Source of the DNA: an uncultured bacterium
Lineage (GTDB): Bacteria > Planctomycetota > UBA8108 > UBA1146
Length of the DNA: 40,177 bases
Direction: 5' to 3'
NCBI GenBank assembly: GCA_913056395.1
Contig: CAJXMG010000025.1
Location: 1 to 40,177 of the forward strand
The number at the start of each line of letters is the position of its first letter. Positions within the stretch are counted from its first letter, which is position 1. The notes under the pieces were generated by a model. The model did no database searches and was not told the origin of the DNA. It was given only the letters and a program-made list of their open reading frames with translations. Position numbers and translations under genes: made by a program. Shown here one piece after another: positions 1 to 8,200 of the stretch.

Positions 1-1355
1 TTGCTGCCGACACTCAAAAAGGAGACACGGTGTGCGACATGATTGGCAACGAGAGCCAGTGACGGAACTTCTACCATCACTCCGATCGGAATGTTTTCGT
101 CAAACTCGACTCCTTCTGCTCGCAGCTCATCGCTGACTTCATCGATGATCTGCAGACTGCGATCCAATTCGGGAATCGTGGTGATCATGGGCAGCATCAA
201 ACGGACTGGTCCATGGACTCCCGCTCTGAGAATTGCACGGATCTGCGCTCTGAAGGGCTCCGGATTCGCCAGGCACCAGCGTATGGAACGACAGCCGAGG
301 AAAGGATTTTCCTCATCCACTGCCCCCTCCGGCAGCTTGTCGCCCCCGAGATCGAGGGTCCTTACAGTCAAAGGCAATCCATTGAGAGATTTGAGAACCG
401 CAACATAGTGCTGGTAATGGAAATCCTCACCGCTCTCCGGCGACTGCAGGTGTATGAACTCTGAACGGAACAATCCGATCCCTGCGGCTCCCCACTCTAC
501 GGCAGATTCCACCTCCGTCGGCAATTCGACATTGGCGTGAACTTCGAGGCGATGGCCATCAATCGTTTCTGCGGGTAGTGAGGCCTGGCTTCGGAACTGT
601 TGGGAAATCCGTTTCATTTCCCGTGAACGGCTCTGATGCTCTTCAATTTGTTCCTCGGTAGGATCGATGATCACAATACCGCGGTAACCATCGATGATGA
701 CGAGATCTCCGCCGACCACCGAAGTCGCCATATCGTCAATTCCGACGACAGCAGGGATTCCCAGAGCGCGAGCCATGATGGCAGTATGCGAGGTCTTTCC
801 GCCCACAGACGTGGCGAATGCCACAACCTTTTTCGGGTCCAATTTGGCCGTCTGCGCCGGAGTCAGGTTGTGAGCGATCACCGCTACTTCTGAGTCCAGG
901 TTTGACAGTGTTTCAATTCGGGTACCCAGCAGGGTGCTCAGCAACATCTTCTCAACGTCTTGCAGGTCATGGACCCGCTCCAGAAGGAGCGGAGATTTGG
1001 ATTCCTGCAATTTTCTCACATAACGGTTCATGACCCGGCTGAGAGCATGCTCAGCAGTGAAGAACTGTTCTCGAATTGCCTGATGAACCTCAGCATGCAA
1101 AGTGGGGTCTGCAGCCAAATCCCTGTGCACAGACAAAATCCGTGCATGGATCTCGACCTCTCCCTCCAACTGCTGGATTTCCTTTTCCAACAGACGGTTG
1201 GAATCAACGACGGCTTCCTCGAATCGTTCGACTTCTGCTTCGACATCGTCCTTGGCGATAAAACGCTGTGGGATTCGTATTTCTTCTGAGTCTAGAACGA
1301 GTACCTCGGCGATGGAGATGCCGGGACTGACAGGGATTCCTCGTTTGATTTCCAT
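1..1355 (-). CDS. ptsI: PTS Enzyme I (PEP-protein phosphotransferase), 3' part cut off
   Basis: Enzyme I takes phosphate from phosphoenolpyruvate and passes it to HPr in the cytoplasm. I translated about 451 codons; the family is about 570 residues, so the last part of the PEP-binding barrel lies outside the window. The phospho-histidine motif GGKTSHTAIMARALGIPAVVG-like is present (His near residue 190), followed by the barrel motifs RTLDLGGDKLP, NPFLGCRSIR and VMVEVPS. The ATG at 1355 has the ribosome site TGAGGAAA overlapping the ptsH stop, 12 bases upstream, so the two genes are translationally close. No sugar-specific EII gene is seen nearby. The pairing with yvcK suggests a regulatory as much as a transport role; that is inference. 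Confidence 0.95.
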   Translation of the reverse strand, partial: MEIKRGIPVSPGISIAEVLVLDSEEIRIPQRFIAKDDVEAEVERFEEAVVDSNRLLEKEIQQLEGEVEIHARILSVHRDLAADPTLHAEVHQAIREQFFTAEHALSRVMNRYVRKLQESKSPLLLERVHDLQDVEKMLLSTLLGTRIETLSNLDSEVAVIAHNLTPAQTAKLDPKKVVAFATSVGGKTSHTAIMARALGIPAVVGIDDMATSVVGGDLVIIDGYRGIVIIDPTEEQIEEHQSRSREMKRISQQFRSQASLPAETIDGHRLEVHANVELPTEVESAVEWGAAGIGLFRSEFIHLQSPESGEDFHYQHYVAVLKSLNGLPLTVRTLDLGGDKLPEGAVDEENPFLGCRSIRWCLANPEPFRAQIRAILRAGVHGPVRLMLPMITTIPELDRSLQIIDEVSDELRAEGVEFDENIPIGVMVEVPSLALVANHVAHRVSFLSVGS

Positions 1356-1367
1356 TAGCGGATTTCC

Positions 1368-1643
1368 TCAAACACCATGAAAATCCTTGCGAACAAGGTC
1401 AGAAAGTGCCTCCAAAGCTTCCGTGGCGTCGGCTCCATCTGTAACGATTTCAATTTCATCGCCCAGCTGAGCACCCAGCGTCATGACGGAAATGATGCTT
1501 TTACCATCCACTTCACCCCCGCCCACCTTGCGTACCACCACGGCAGCATCGAATCTTTGCGCCAAGCGCACAAACTCTGTGGAGGCGCGGGCATGGAGCC
1601 CGGAAACATGCGTAATCTTGAGTTGGACACTTTGTTCACTCAC
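1368..1643 (-). CDS. ptsH: HPr family phosphocarrier protein
   Basis: HPr accepts phosphate from Enzyme I on a histidine and donates it to EIIA proteins. The 91-residue product has the active-site sequence GLHARAS with His17. The second conserved segment, GKSIISVMTLGA, puts Ser49 at the position that HPr kinase phosphorylates in Gram-positives and some other bacteria. I see no HPr kinase gene in the window. The start is GTG at 1643, and it overlaps the yvcK stop by four bases (GTGA), so translation is coupled to yvcK. ptsI follows after 12 bases. Length is normal for the family (about 85-95). Confidence 0.95.
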   Translation of the reverse strand: MSEQSVQLKITHVSGLHARASTEFVRLAQRFDAAVVVRKVGGGEVDGKSIISVMTLGAQLGDEIEIVTDGADATEALEALSDLVRKDFHGV

Positions 1644-2632
1644 AGATTGAATCCCATCCTTGTCAGAGCCAATTCACTGATCAGACGACCTATCAGATCG
1701 GGTCTGTGGCGGGCAATCTGCGAATTGTGATCGATAAAATCACTCGTCGTCACGCGGACCCCCCTTCCACCCAGATCTCCCCGATACACCACTGGCTCAC
1801 AACTGCGTGAAGAGTAAGCACTCAGCATTTCCTCGGAAAAGGTTCCATCATGGGCCAGCACCTGGTGAATGATATTCTCACCCGCATGGCGCTCGAGGGC
1901 ATCGAGGTGATCTGCAAGCCCCATCTCGTCCGTCTCCCCCGGTTGCGTCATGACATTGGCGATGTAGATCTTCATCGCCTGACTTTCAACAACCCGTTTG
2001 CGAATCCCCTCGATCAACAAAGGAGGAATCACACTGGTGAAAAGGCTGCCTGGCCCAAAAACCATGACATCGGCGGCCTCAATCGCTTCCGCCACATCCG
2101 CAGCGGGCTCCAGAACTCTGGGTCTCGATTCCACACGACTGATCGACTTTCCACTACGAACGATCTGTTCCTCTCCCGTGGACTTGGTTCCATCAGGATG
2201 GGTGGCGATCAGAGTCAATTTTTTTCCGATGGCGGGCAAAACCCTGCCCCTGACCCGGAGCAACCGGTTCATTTCACGAATGGCTGAATCAAAATCCCCA
2301 TTGAGTCGGGTCAGCGCCGTGATCAATAAGTTGCCGACAGAATGACCTTCCAGCTCAGATTCCTCAAATCGATAATCGAGGAGTCGTTCCCAAAGCGGTT
2401 CCTGACTACTGAGAGCCAACAAGCAGTTTCGAATGTCTCCCGGTGGAGCCATGTTGAAATCTTTACGAAGGCGTCCTGAAGAGCCTCCATCGTCACTGAC
2501 CGAAACTACCGCAGTGACCTCTACTGGTTGGTCTCGCAAACCGGAAAGAAGAGTCGACATTCCGGTACCGCCGCCGAAAGCGACGAGCCGGGGTCTGGGA
2601 TTCTTTTCGGGTCGGGATCGATCGGGTCGCAA
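1640..2632 (-). CDS. yvcK: YvcK/CofD-like gluconeogenesis factor
   Basis: The product belongs to the YvcK branch of the CofD/2-phospholactate transferase fold. YvcK proteins bind UDP-sugars and are needed for normal growth and cell-wall synthesis on gluconeogenic carbon sources. The N terminus shows the nucleotide-binding motif AFGGGTGMSTLLSGLRD and then VSVSDDGGSSGRLR and PPGDIRNCLLALS, all diagnostic. Residues from about 190 contain FGPGSLFTSVIPPLL, also typical. Length 330 is usual. The start is probably TTG at 2632: an in-frame stop lies at 2645-2647, and AGAGGA sits about eight bases upstream. It is followed by ptsH with a GTGA overlap. A 163-base gap separates it from truA; I saw no strong promoter or terminator there, only a short direct repeat TTTAAGC. 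Confidence 0.92.
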   Translation of the reverse strand: MRPDRSRPEKNPRPRLVAFGGGTGMSTLLSGLRDQPVEVTAVVSVSDDGGSSGRLRKDFNMAPPGDIRNCLLALSSQEPLWERLLDYRFEESELEGHSVGNLLITALTRLNGDFDSAIREMNRLLRVRGRVLPAIGKKLTLIATHPDGTKSTGEEQIVRSGKSISRVESRPRVLEPAADVAEAIEAADVMVFGPGSLFTSVIPPLLIEGIRKRVVESQAMKIYIANVMTQPGETDEMGLADHLDALERHAGENIIHQVLAHDGTFSEEMLSAYSSRSCEPVVYRGDLGGRGVRVTTSDFIDHNSQIARHRPDLIGRLISELALTRMGFNL

Positions 2633-2795
2633 AAAACGGTCCTCTCAGGACGCATTACAAGTCAGAAAGCGCCGCTGATGTGATAACACGATCCCCCCAT
2701 CTGTTCCACGGAACGAAGAGGCTGGGTGCTTAAACGGGCTTAAATCGCCAAATTGAGTCGATTCAGATCCATGGCATATTCTCTGGGATGCCAGA

Positions 2796-3596
2796 TCAAC
2801 GTCCAAACAAGGGATCGCTTTCAGTGCATTGGAGCAATCGCTCGGAATCGGTACAGACTTCGACAAGGAACAAGCCTTCAGGTGGTGCAGTAATCCCCGC
2901 TTCCCGGCGATCGGCGGCCTGCAGTATTCGTGGAATCTGATCGCCTGGAATTTGCCCTCGGCCTACATCCACAAGGGTTCCGGTGATGTTGCGAACCATT
3001 CGATAGAGGAATCCGTCCCCTACCACCTGAATCAAAATATGCTGACCCAGAGAATGTACTTTTAATTCATGGATGGTTCGAACTGTATCCTCAGGCTCAT
3101 CTTTGGAACGGGTACGAAAAGAAGCGAAGTCATGACGACCCACGAGAGCTTGTCCGGCTTCATGCATTGCACCCACATCAAGGTCCGCCCGAATCCACCA
3201 GCTGGTTTCGCCTCCAAAGAGCGATTTACGCGGACCATTCCAGATCCGATAAAGGTAGCGCTTGGCGACGGCGTTGAATCGGGGGTGCCACTCCTCTGTA
3301 GTTCTCTCGCAGGATACGATTTCGATGTCGTCCGGAGTGATTCCCTGTAACGACTTTTGCAGCTCTTCAGGATCGTGGTTTCGATCGAGTTGCACCCTTA
3401 CGAGATGCCCCAAAGCATGGACACCGGTATCGGTCCTGCTCGACCCTTCCACTATTGCAAGGTTTTCAGATAGAACCGCGGCAGCTTTACGCAACTCCCC
3501 CTGGACTGTCCTCACTTCTGCGTTTTCCTGCCAGCCATGGAAGCGGGTGCCGTCATAAGCGACGACAAGTCGATAAAAAAAACTCTCATCACTCAA
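2796..3596 (-). CDS. truA: tRNA pseudouridine synthase A
   Basis: TruA converts uridines 38-40 in the tRNA anticodon stem-loop to pseudouridine. The 266-residue protein has the family N terminus RLVVAYDGTRFHGWQ and the catalytic-Asp motif SSRTDTGVHA with Asp56. Further typical segments are FNAVAKRYLYRIWN and DGFLYRMVRNITGTLV. The likely start is TTG at 3596, which overlaps the end of asd by eight bases and has GGAG upstream inside asd. This makes it a member of the thrS-asd-truA run. There are no internal defects and the length is normal. Confidence 0.95.
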   Translation of the reverse strand: MSDESFFYRLVVAYDGTRFHGWQENAEVRTVQGELRKAAAVLSENLAIVEGSSRTDTGVHALGHLVRVQLDRNHDPEELQKSLQGITPDDIEIVSCERTTEEWHPRFNAVAKRYLYRIWNGPRKSLFGGETSWWIRADLDVGAMHEAGQALVGRHDFASFRTRSKDEPEDTVRTIHELKVHSLGQHILIQVVGDGFLYRMVRNITGTLVDVGRGQIPGDQIPRILQAADRREAGITAPPEGLFLVEVCTDSERLLQCTESDPLFGR

Positions 3597-4575
3597 CGGA
3601 ACGACTCCAGTGTTCGGCGATCTGAACCGTGTTCAGGGCAGCGCCCTTGAGAACCTGATCGCCCACAATCCAGAGTTGCAGTGAGTCCGCAAAGGGAGCA
3701 CGCAATCGCCCTACCGAAACCGGATGCGCTCCGGATAGAGGGCCGGGAGTCGGAGGATTTGCTGGATCACCTTCAAAGACGACTCCCTCCGCGTCTTGTA
3801 GCGCTTCCCTGGCTTTTTCCAGTCGACCCGCGTCTTCATGATCAAAGATCAGTGTTGCTGCCAAGGAGTGGCAACGGGCAACGGGAACCCTGACGCAGGT
3901 TCCCTGAACCACTAGGTCCGGTGCAGAGAGAATTTTTCTGCACTCGTCGAGCATTTTGCGCTCTTCGACGGTGACTCCATCACCATCGGCGTCACCGATG
4001 GCTGGAAACAGATTTCCGTGGATCGGAAATGGAAAGGGTTCACCGGGAAGGAATTCACCACCGGCGGACTCCCGTTCGAGGGCATCCAGCCCTGCGATGC
4101 CGGCACCACTGACCGCCTGATAGGTATCAACCACGAGACGAATCGGACCCAAATGCCAAATTGGTTTGAGTGCCATCAACAGAATGATCGTTGAGCAATT
4201 CGGGTTGGCGATGATCGCCGGCCCACTGGGAATGACTTCACCATTGACTTCAGGAACCACCAGCGGAACACCCTCATCGAGACGAAAAGCGGAGGAGTTG
4301 TCGACCACCGCCACCCCCTGCTCCACGAAGCGGGGGGCCCACTCCCTGGAGGTACTTCCTCCAGCGGCAAAGAGAGCCACATCGATTCCGGACAGATCAA
4401 GATTCGAATCGAGCCCCTGCACCGTCAGCGATTCACCACGAAAGGAGAATTGCTTTCCTGCACTGCGGGGCGAGGCGATCAAGACCGGGGGTTCTTTTCC
4501 CAACGGAGATTCCTCGAGAAGAGCAAGCATCTCCTGACCGACCACTCCCGTTGCACCGACGATGGCACTTCTCAT
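3589..4575 (-). CDS. asd: Aspartate-semialdehyde dehydrogenase
   Basis: This enzyme reduces aspartyl phosphate to aspartate semialdehyde with NADPH, the branch point to lysine/diaminopimelate, threonine and methionine. The N terminus has the NADP motif IVGATGVVGQEML. The catalytic Cys127 lies in NPNCSTI, Gln153 in TYQAVSGAG, and the substrate Arg/His pair in VPVARCHS (Arg234, His236). Length 328 is normal. Residues 195-205 read DADGDGVTVEE where most homologues have a sequence like ENGYTKEE, so a short acidic EF-hand-like string sits in an ordinary loop. The ATG start shares ATGA with the stop of the small upstream membrane ORF. truA follows with an eight-base overlap. Confidence 0.95.
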   Translation of the reverse strand: MRSAIVGATGVVGQEMLALLEESPLGKEPPVLIASPRSAGKQFSFRGESLTVQGLDSNLDLSGIDVALFAAGGSTSREWAPRFVEQGVAVVDNSSAFRLDEGVPLVVPEVNGEVIPSGPAIIANPNCSTIILLMALKPIWHLGPIRLVVDTYQAVSGAGIAGLDALERESAGGEFLPGEPFPFPIHGNLFPAIGDADGDGVTVEERKMLDECRKILSAPDLVVQGTCVRVPVARCHSLAATLIFDHEDAGRLEKAREALQDAEGVVFEGDPANPPTPGPLSGAHPVSVGRLRAPFADSLQLWIVGDQVLKGAALNTVQIAEHWSRSVE

Positions 4576-4688
4576 TTGTCATCCCCCTCCCGAGAACCGA
4601 TCCAACCCATCACCGTCGGTAAAAAGACGATGAAGAGGAGGATCAAGACGATGGAAAAAATCTCCCAGAGACTGACGGCAAAGAGCAT
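4572..4688 (-). CDS. Small single-span membrane protein (38 aa), between thrS and asd
   Basis: A 38-residue open frame exactly fills the gap between thrS and asd. Its ATG shares the A of the thrS stop codon (TGATG), and its stop shares ATGA with the asd start, so it is coupled on both sides. GGAAGAG lies upstream inside thrS. The product begins MLFAVSLWEI, continues with an unbroken hydrophobic stretch to about residue 26 (IVLILLFIVFLPTVMGW), and ends in the charged tail GSREGDDK. That is one transmembrane helix and a short polar tail. I do not recognise a family. The perfect fit between two coupled junctions is the main argument that it is translated. Function is unknown. Confidence 0.7.
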   Translation of the reverse strand: MLFAVSLWEIFSIVLILLFIVFLPTVMGWIGSREGDDK

Positions 4689-6751
4689 CAGTCTTGCTCT
4701 TCCACCCGGGGAGGCAGTTTCTTTTCGGAGATATCCGCTCTGATCTGCTGCATGAAAGTATCGAGGGGAATCGCTCCGAGATCTCCGACACCCCTTTGGC
4801 GCACGGAGACGGTTCCCGCTTCGGCATCCTTGCCGCCGACGATCAACAGGTAGGGGATTTTCTCTTCCGCTCCCACTTTGATCTTGGCATTGACCCGCTC
4901 ATTGGAGTCATCCATCGTCACCCGGATTCCCGAGTTTTTGAGGGTCGAATAGACGAGTTGTCCATAGTCCACATGCTTCTCACTGATCGGCAATACCCTG
5001 ACCTGCTCCGGTGAGAGCCAGGTCGGGAAAGATCCCTCAAAGTGCTCGATGAGAATCCCGACAAATCGCTCAAAGCTTCCAAAGGGAGCCCGGTGCACCA
5101 TCACCGGGCGATGGCTTGCGTTGTCAGCTCCAGTGTAGTTGAGATCAAATCTCTCCGGCAGGTTGTAATCGACCTGAACGGTCCCCAACTGCCACTCTCG
5201 ACCGATGGCATCCGACACCACAAAGTCGATCTTCGGTCCGTAGAATGCCGCTTCTCCCTCTTCCTCAGAGAAGTTCACCCCCAAAGTTTCTGCCGCATCC
5301 CGGCAGGCCTGCTCGGCACGATCCCAGCGAGCAGGATCTCCGGTGTACTTGCTCGAATCCTTGTCGCGGAGTCCGACTCGCACGCGATAGTCTTCAAGAC
5401 CCAACGCAGTGAGAACCAGTTTTACCAGATCCAGACAGCCGCGAATTTCATCCGCGACCTGATCCTCAGTACAGAAGATGTGAGCATCGTCCTGGGTGAA
5501 TCCGCGCACGCGGGTAAGCCCATTCAGTTCACCCGACTGCTCCCAGCGGTAGACGGTTCCAAACTCTGCCAATCGAACCGGAAGGTCGCGGTAGGAACGC
5601 GGCTCTGCTGCATAGATCTTGATGTGGTGCGGGCAGTTCATCGGCTTGAGCATGAAGCCCTCTACCTCCCCCTCACCGATACGACTGGAAAGTTCCGCAC
5701 AGGAACAACCCTCATTGGAGAGGGCCTCCAGAAAGTCACCATTGATCAACGGCGGAAACTGGCTTTCCCGGTAGTAGGGGAAATGCCCACTAGTGCGATA
5801 GAGATCGAGTTTTCCCACGTGAGGGGTGTAGACCATGTCGTAGCCAGTGGCGATCAGGCGTTCCCGAATGAACTCTTCTAGTTCACGACGGACCACTGAA
5901 CCGTTGGGCTGCCAAAGGACCAGTCCCTGACCCACCGTCTCGTCGATCTTGAAAAGGTTGTGACGACGTCCCACCACCCGATGATCCCTGCGTTTGGCCT
6001 CCTCCAGGCGATCGAGGTGTCGCTGAAGTTGGGCCGGGAAGGGAAATGCGGTTCCGTAAACACGGGTCAGGCCATCACTGTTGGCATCTCCATGCCAATA
6101 GGCGCTGGCCACACTCATCAATTTGAAGGCACCGATTCTTCCGGTGCTCGGCACGTGGGGCCCTCGACAAAGATCTTCCCAGTTCTCACCAGGATTCCCC
6201 GTTGCATACCAGGAGAGTTGATCGGAACCGGCTTCGATGGCCCGTTCCGCATTGTCGATTTTATACTTGCTGCCTTCTCCACGCACCTTTTCCAGGCCCG
6301 CTTCCAAGTCCAATTCGTAACGGGTGAAGGGTCGATCTTCTGCAATGATGGCAGCCATCTCTTTTTCGATGGCGGGGAAATCCTCACTACTGAGAGGGCG
6401 GTCTTCCGGAAAACGAATGTCGTAATAAAAACCCTGATCGGTCGGTGGACCATAAACCAGCTGCGCACCGGGAATCACCCGTTCGATGGCTTCTGCCATC
6501 ACATGTGCACAGGAGTGTCGCACCAACTCGAGGGCTTCCGTGTCCGCTTCTTCCTTTTTGGAACCTTTGGTGATGATGCTGACTTCAGAATCCCGTTCTA
6601 TTGTCGATCCGAGATCCTGCAATTCGCCATCCACCACTATTCCCAACGCCGCTTTCTGGAGGCGTTCGCCGATATCTCCGGCCAACTCAAATCCAGTGAC
6701 GGGTTGATCAAAGCTGCGCTGACTGCCATCCGGTAAAGTGATCGTGGGCAT
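4688..6751 (-). CDS. thrS: Threonyl-tRNA synthetase
   Basis: ThrRS attaches threonine to tRNA-Thr. The 687-residue product has, in order: a TGS domain (residues 1-60), an editing domain with HSCAH, the class II catalytic core with MLKPMNCPHHIKIY (zinc-binding Cys and His) and TRVRGFTQDDAHIF, motif 3 around VMVHRAPFGSFERF, and a C-terminal anticodon-binding domain starting near WLSPEQVRVLP. I chose the ATG at 6751, starting MPTITLPDGS, because AGAGGAAG lies just upstream. A start 13 codons earlier would add a proline-rich tail with no ribosome site. The stop overlaps the next small ORF by one base. The gene is divergent from dinB with about 110 bases between. I saw no T-box-like leader. Confidence 0.97.
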   Translation of the reverse strand: MPTITLPDGSQRSFDQPVTGFELAGDIGERLQKAALGIVVDGELQDLGSTIERDSEVSIITKGSKKEEADTEALELVRHSCAHVMAEAIERVIPGAQLVYGPPTDQGFYYDIRFPEDRPLSSEDFPAIEKEMAAIIAEDRPFTRYELDLEAGLEKVRGEGSKYKIDNAERAIEAGSDQLSWYATGNPGENWEDLCRGPHVPSTGRIGAFKLMSVASAYWHGDANSDGLTRVYGTAFPFPAQLQRHLDRLEEAKRRDHRVVGRRHNLFKIDETVGQGLVLWQPNGSVVRRELEEFIRERLIATGYDMVYTPHVGKLDLYRTSGHFPYYRESQFPPLINGDFLEALSNEGCSCAELSSRIGEGEVEGFMLKPMNCPHHIKIYAAEPRSYRDLPVRLAEFGTVYRWEQSGELNGLTRVRGFTQDDAHIFCTEDQVADEIRGCLDLVKLVLTALGLEDYRVRVGLRDKDSSKYTGDPARWDRAEQACRDAAETLGVNFSEEEGEAAFYGPKIDFVVSDAIGREWQLGTVQVDYNLPERFDLNYTGADNASHRPVMVHRAPFGSFERFVGILIEHFEGSFPTWLSPEQVRVLPISEKHVDYGQLVYSTLKNSGIRVTMDDSNERVNAKIKVGAEEKIPYLLIVGGKDAEAGTVSVRQRGVGDLGAIPLDTFMQQIRADISEKKLPPRVEEQD

Positions 6752-6862
6752 CGGTCTTCCTCTCGGTGGGCATTCTAGCGATCCTGCCATCTTTTCGCCA
6801 TCAGACCGGGATCTTGACCTGCAGGGCGAATCGGAGACGATTTGTCAGGAGGGGAGAGGACT

Positions 6863-8158
6863 TTGCACAGCGACCGCTATGACCCCCGCCTGAAGGTGAT
6901 CCATGCCGACATGGACGCCTTTTTTGCGGCCGTGGAAGTCCTCGATGACCCCTCCCTGCGTGGTAAGCCTCTCATCATCGGTTATCCCGGTCCACGTGGG
7001 GTCGTTTCCACCGCATCCTACGAAGCCCGCCAATTCGGGGTTCACTCCGCCATGCCGTCGACCGAAGCCCTTCGGCGATGCCCCGAGGCCGTTTGGAGAT
7101 CACCCCGGGGAAAGCGATACGGGGAAGTCTCCAGGTTGATCATGGAGGTGTTCCGCGAGTTCACCCCGACCATCGAACCTCTTTCCGTGGATGAAGCCTT
7201 CCTCGACATTTCAGGCTCACTGAAACTGTTTAATGGAGCACTGGCCATCGGCGAAGGAGTTCGGCACAGGGTCCAGGAAGCCACCGGTGGACTGACAGTC
7301 AGCATCGGCATCGCCCCCAACAAATTCCTCGCCAAGCTCGCCAGCGATCTCGATAAACCGGATGGCATGACGGTGGTCGACCCCGATGGGATACAGGAAC
7401 TCCTCGATCCCTTGCCGGTAAAGAAAATCTGGGGAGTCGGTCCACGCATGACTGAGGCTCTACACGCAATCGGCCTGAAGACAATTCAGGATCTGCGAAA
7501 TGGAGGGATCGAGCTCCTCCAGCGTCGTTTTGGTGAAAACAGTGCACACCGCCTGTGGAATCTGGCTCATGGTCGGGACGGACGCGGTTTTGGGGAACGG
7601 AGTCCAGCCAAATCAATCTCTACCGAAAACACTTTCTCTGAGGACATTTCCAGAGGCCCGGCTTCAGATCGATTCCTCAGAAATTCCGCAGAAGAGATCG
7701 CCGAGTCCTTGAGAAGGGAAGGTTGGCGCACTCGCACCCTTCGGCTCAAAGTCAGAATCTCCTCCTTCGAAACCTTCACACGCAGCAAAACCCTCGACAC
7801 ACCGATTCAGGATGCCGCAACCCTGTATCAAACCGGACGCGAAATGCTCCGTGATGTCGATCTGAAAGGGGGAGGCATCCGATTACTCGGCCTGGGAGCT
7901 GCCGGTCTCGTCTCTGCAGAGGAACCGGTGCAAAACTCTCTCTTCAGTGATGAAAGCGTTCCTATTCGCGATGAAAAAGTCACTCGCCTGATCGATCAGG
8001 CGAGGGCAGAAACAGGTTCATCGTTACTCAAGCGTGGTTCCGTGGTGACCCCGCCCCCGGAGGCCTCTAAAGGTGGTCGCCGTGCTGCCACAGCCGATGA
8101 AGAGGAAAGACTTCGTCGCCCGACAAGTTCAGAAGATTCTCAGTGTAAGGATTTTTAG
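6863..8158 (+). CDS. dinB: DNA polymerase IV (Y family)
   Basis: This is a low-fidelity translesion polymerase. Metal-binding residues are visible as Asp16 in HADMDAFFAAVE and Asp110-Glu111 in LSVDEAFLD. Phe21 sits at the sugar steric-gate position. The palm motif YEARQFGVHSAMP and the HhH motif KKIWGVGPR are typical, and the little-finger domain follows. A QNSLF sequence near residue 360 resembles the sliding-clamp binding peptide; a basic tail of about 70 residues comes after it. I chose TTG at 6863 because GGAGAGGA precedes it; an earlier in-frame TTG at 6842 would place this site inside the gene. No LexA-type operator was seen in the 110-base divergent region. Confidence 0.95.
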   Translation: MHSDRYDPRLKVIHADMDAFFAAVEVLDDPSLRGKPLIIGYPGPRGVVSTASYEARQFGVHSAMPSTEALRRCPEAVWRSPRGKRYGEVSRLIMEVFREFTPTIEPLSVDEAFLDISGSLKLFNGALAIGEGVRHRVQEATGGLTVSIGIAPNKFLAKLASDLDKPDGMTVVDPDGIQELLDPLPVKKIWGVGPRMTEALHAIGLKTIQDLRNGGIELLQRRFGENSAHRLWNLAHGRDGRGFGERSPAKSISTENTFSEDISRGPASDRFLRNSAEEIAESLRREGWRTRTLRLKVRISSFETFTRSKTLDTPIQDAATLYQTGREMLRDVDLKGGGIRLLGLGAAGLVSAEEPVQNSLFSDESVPIRDEKVTRLIDQARAETGSSLLKRGSVVTPPPEASKGGRRAATADEEERLRRPTSSEDSQCKDF

Positions 8159-8200
8159 CCCCGATTACCCGTGTGACCGGCCCCTGCAATACGCCGGATC

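Noticed and set aside
2645-2866. 73-codon minus-strand frame between truA and yvcK
   Set aside because: Overlaps the end of truA in another frame, with no ribosome site or recognisable motif.
5042-5881. 279-codon open frame antisense to thrS
   Set aside because: It lies wholly within conserved thrS sequence; codon pattern and lack of motifs mark it as a shadow.
6752-6862. LexA-type operator for dinB
   Set aside because: No CTGT-N8-ACAG or similar dyad seen in the divergent region.
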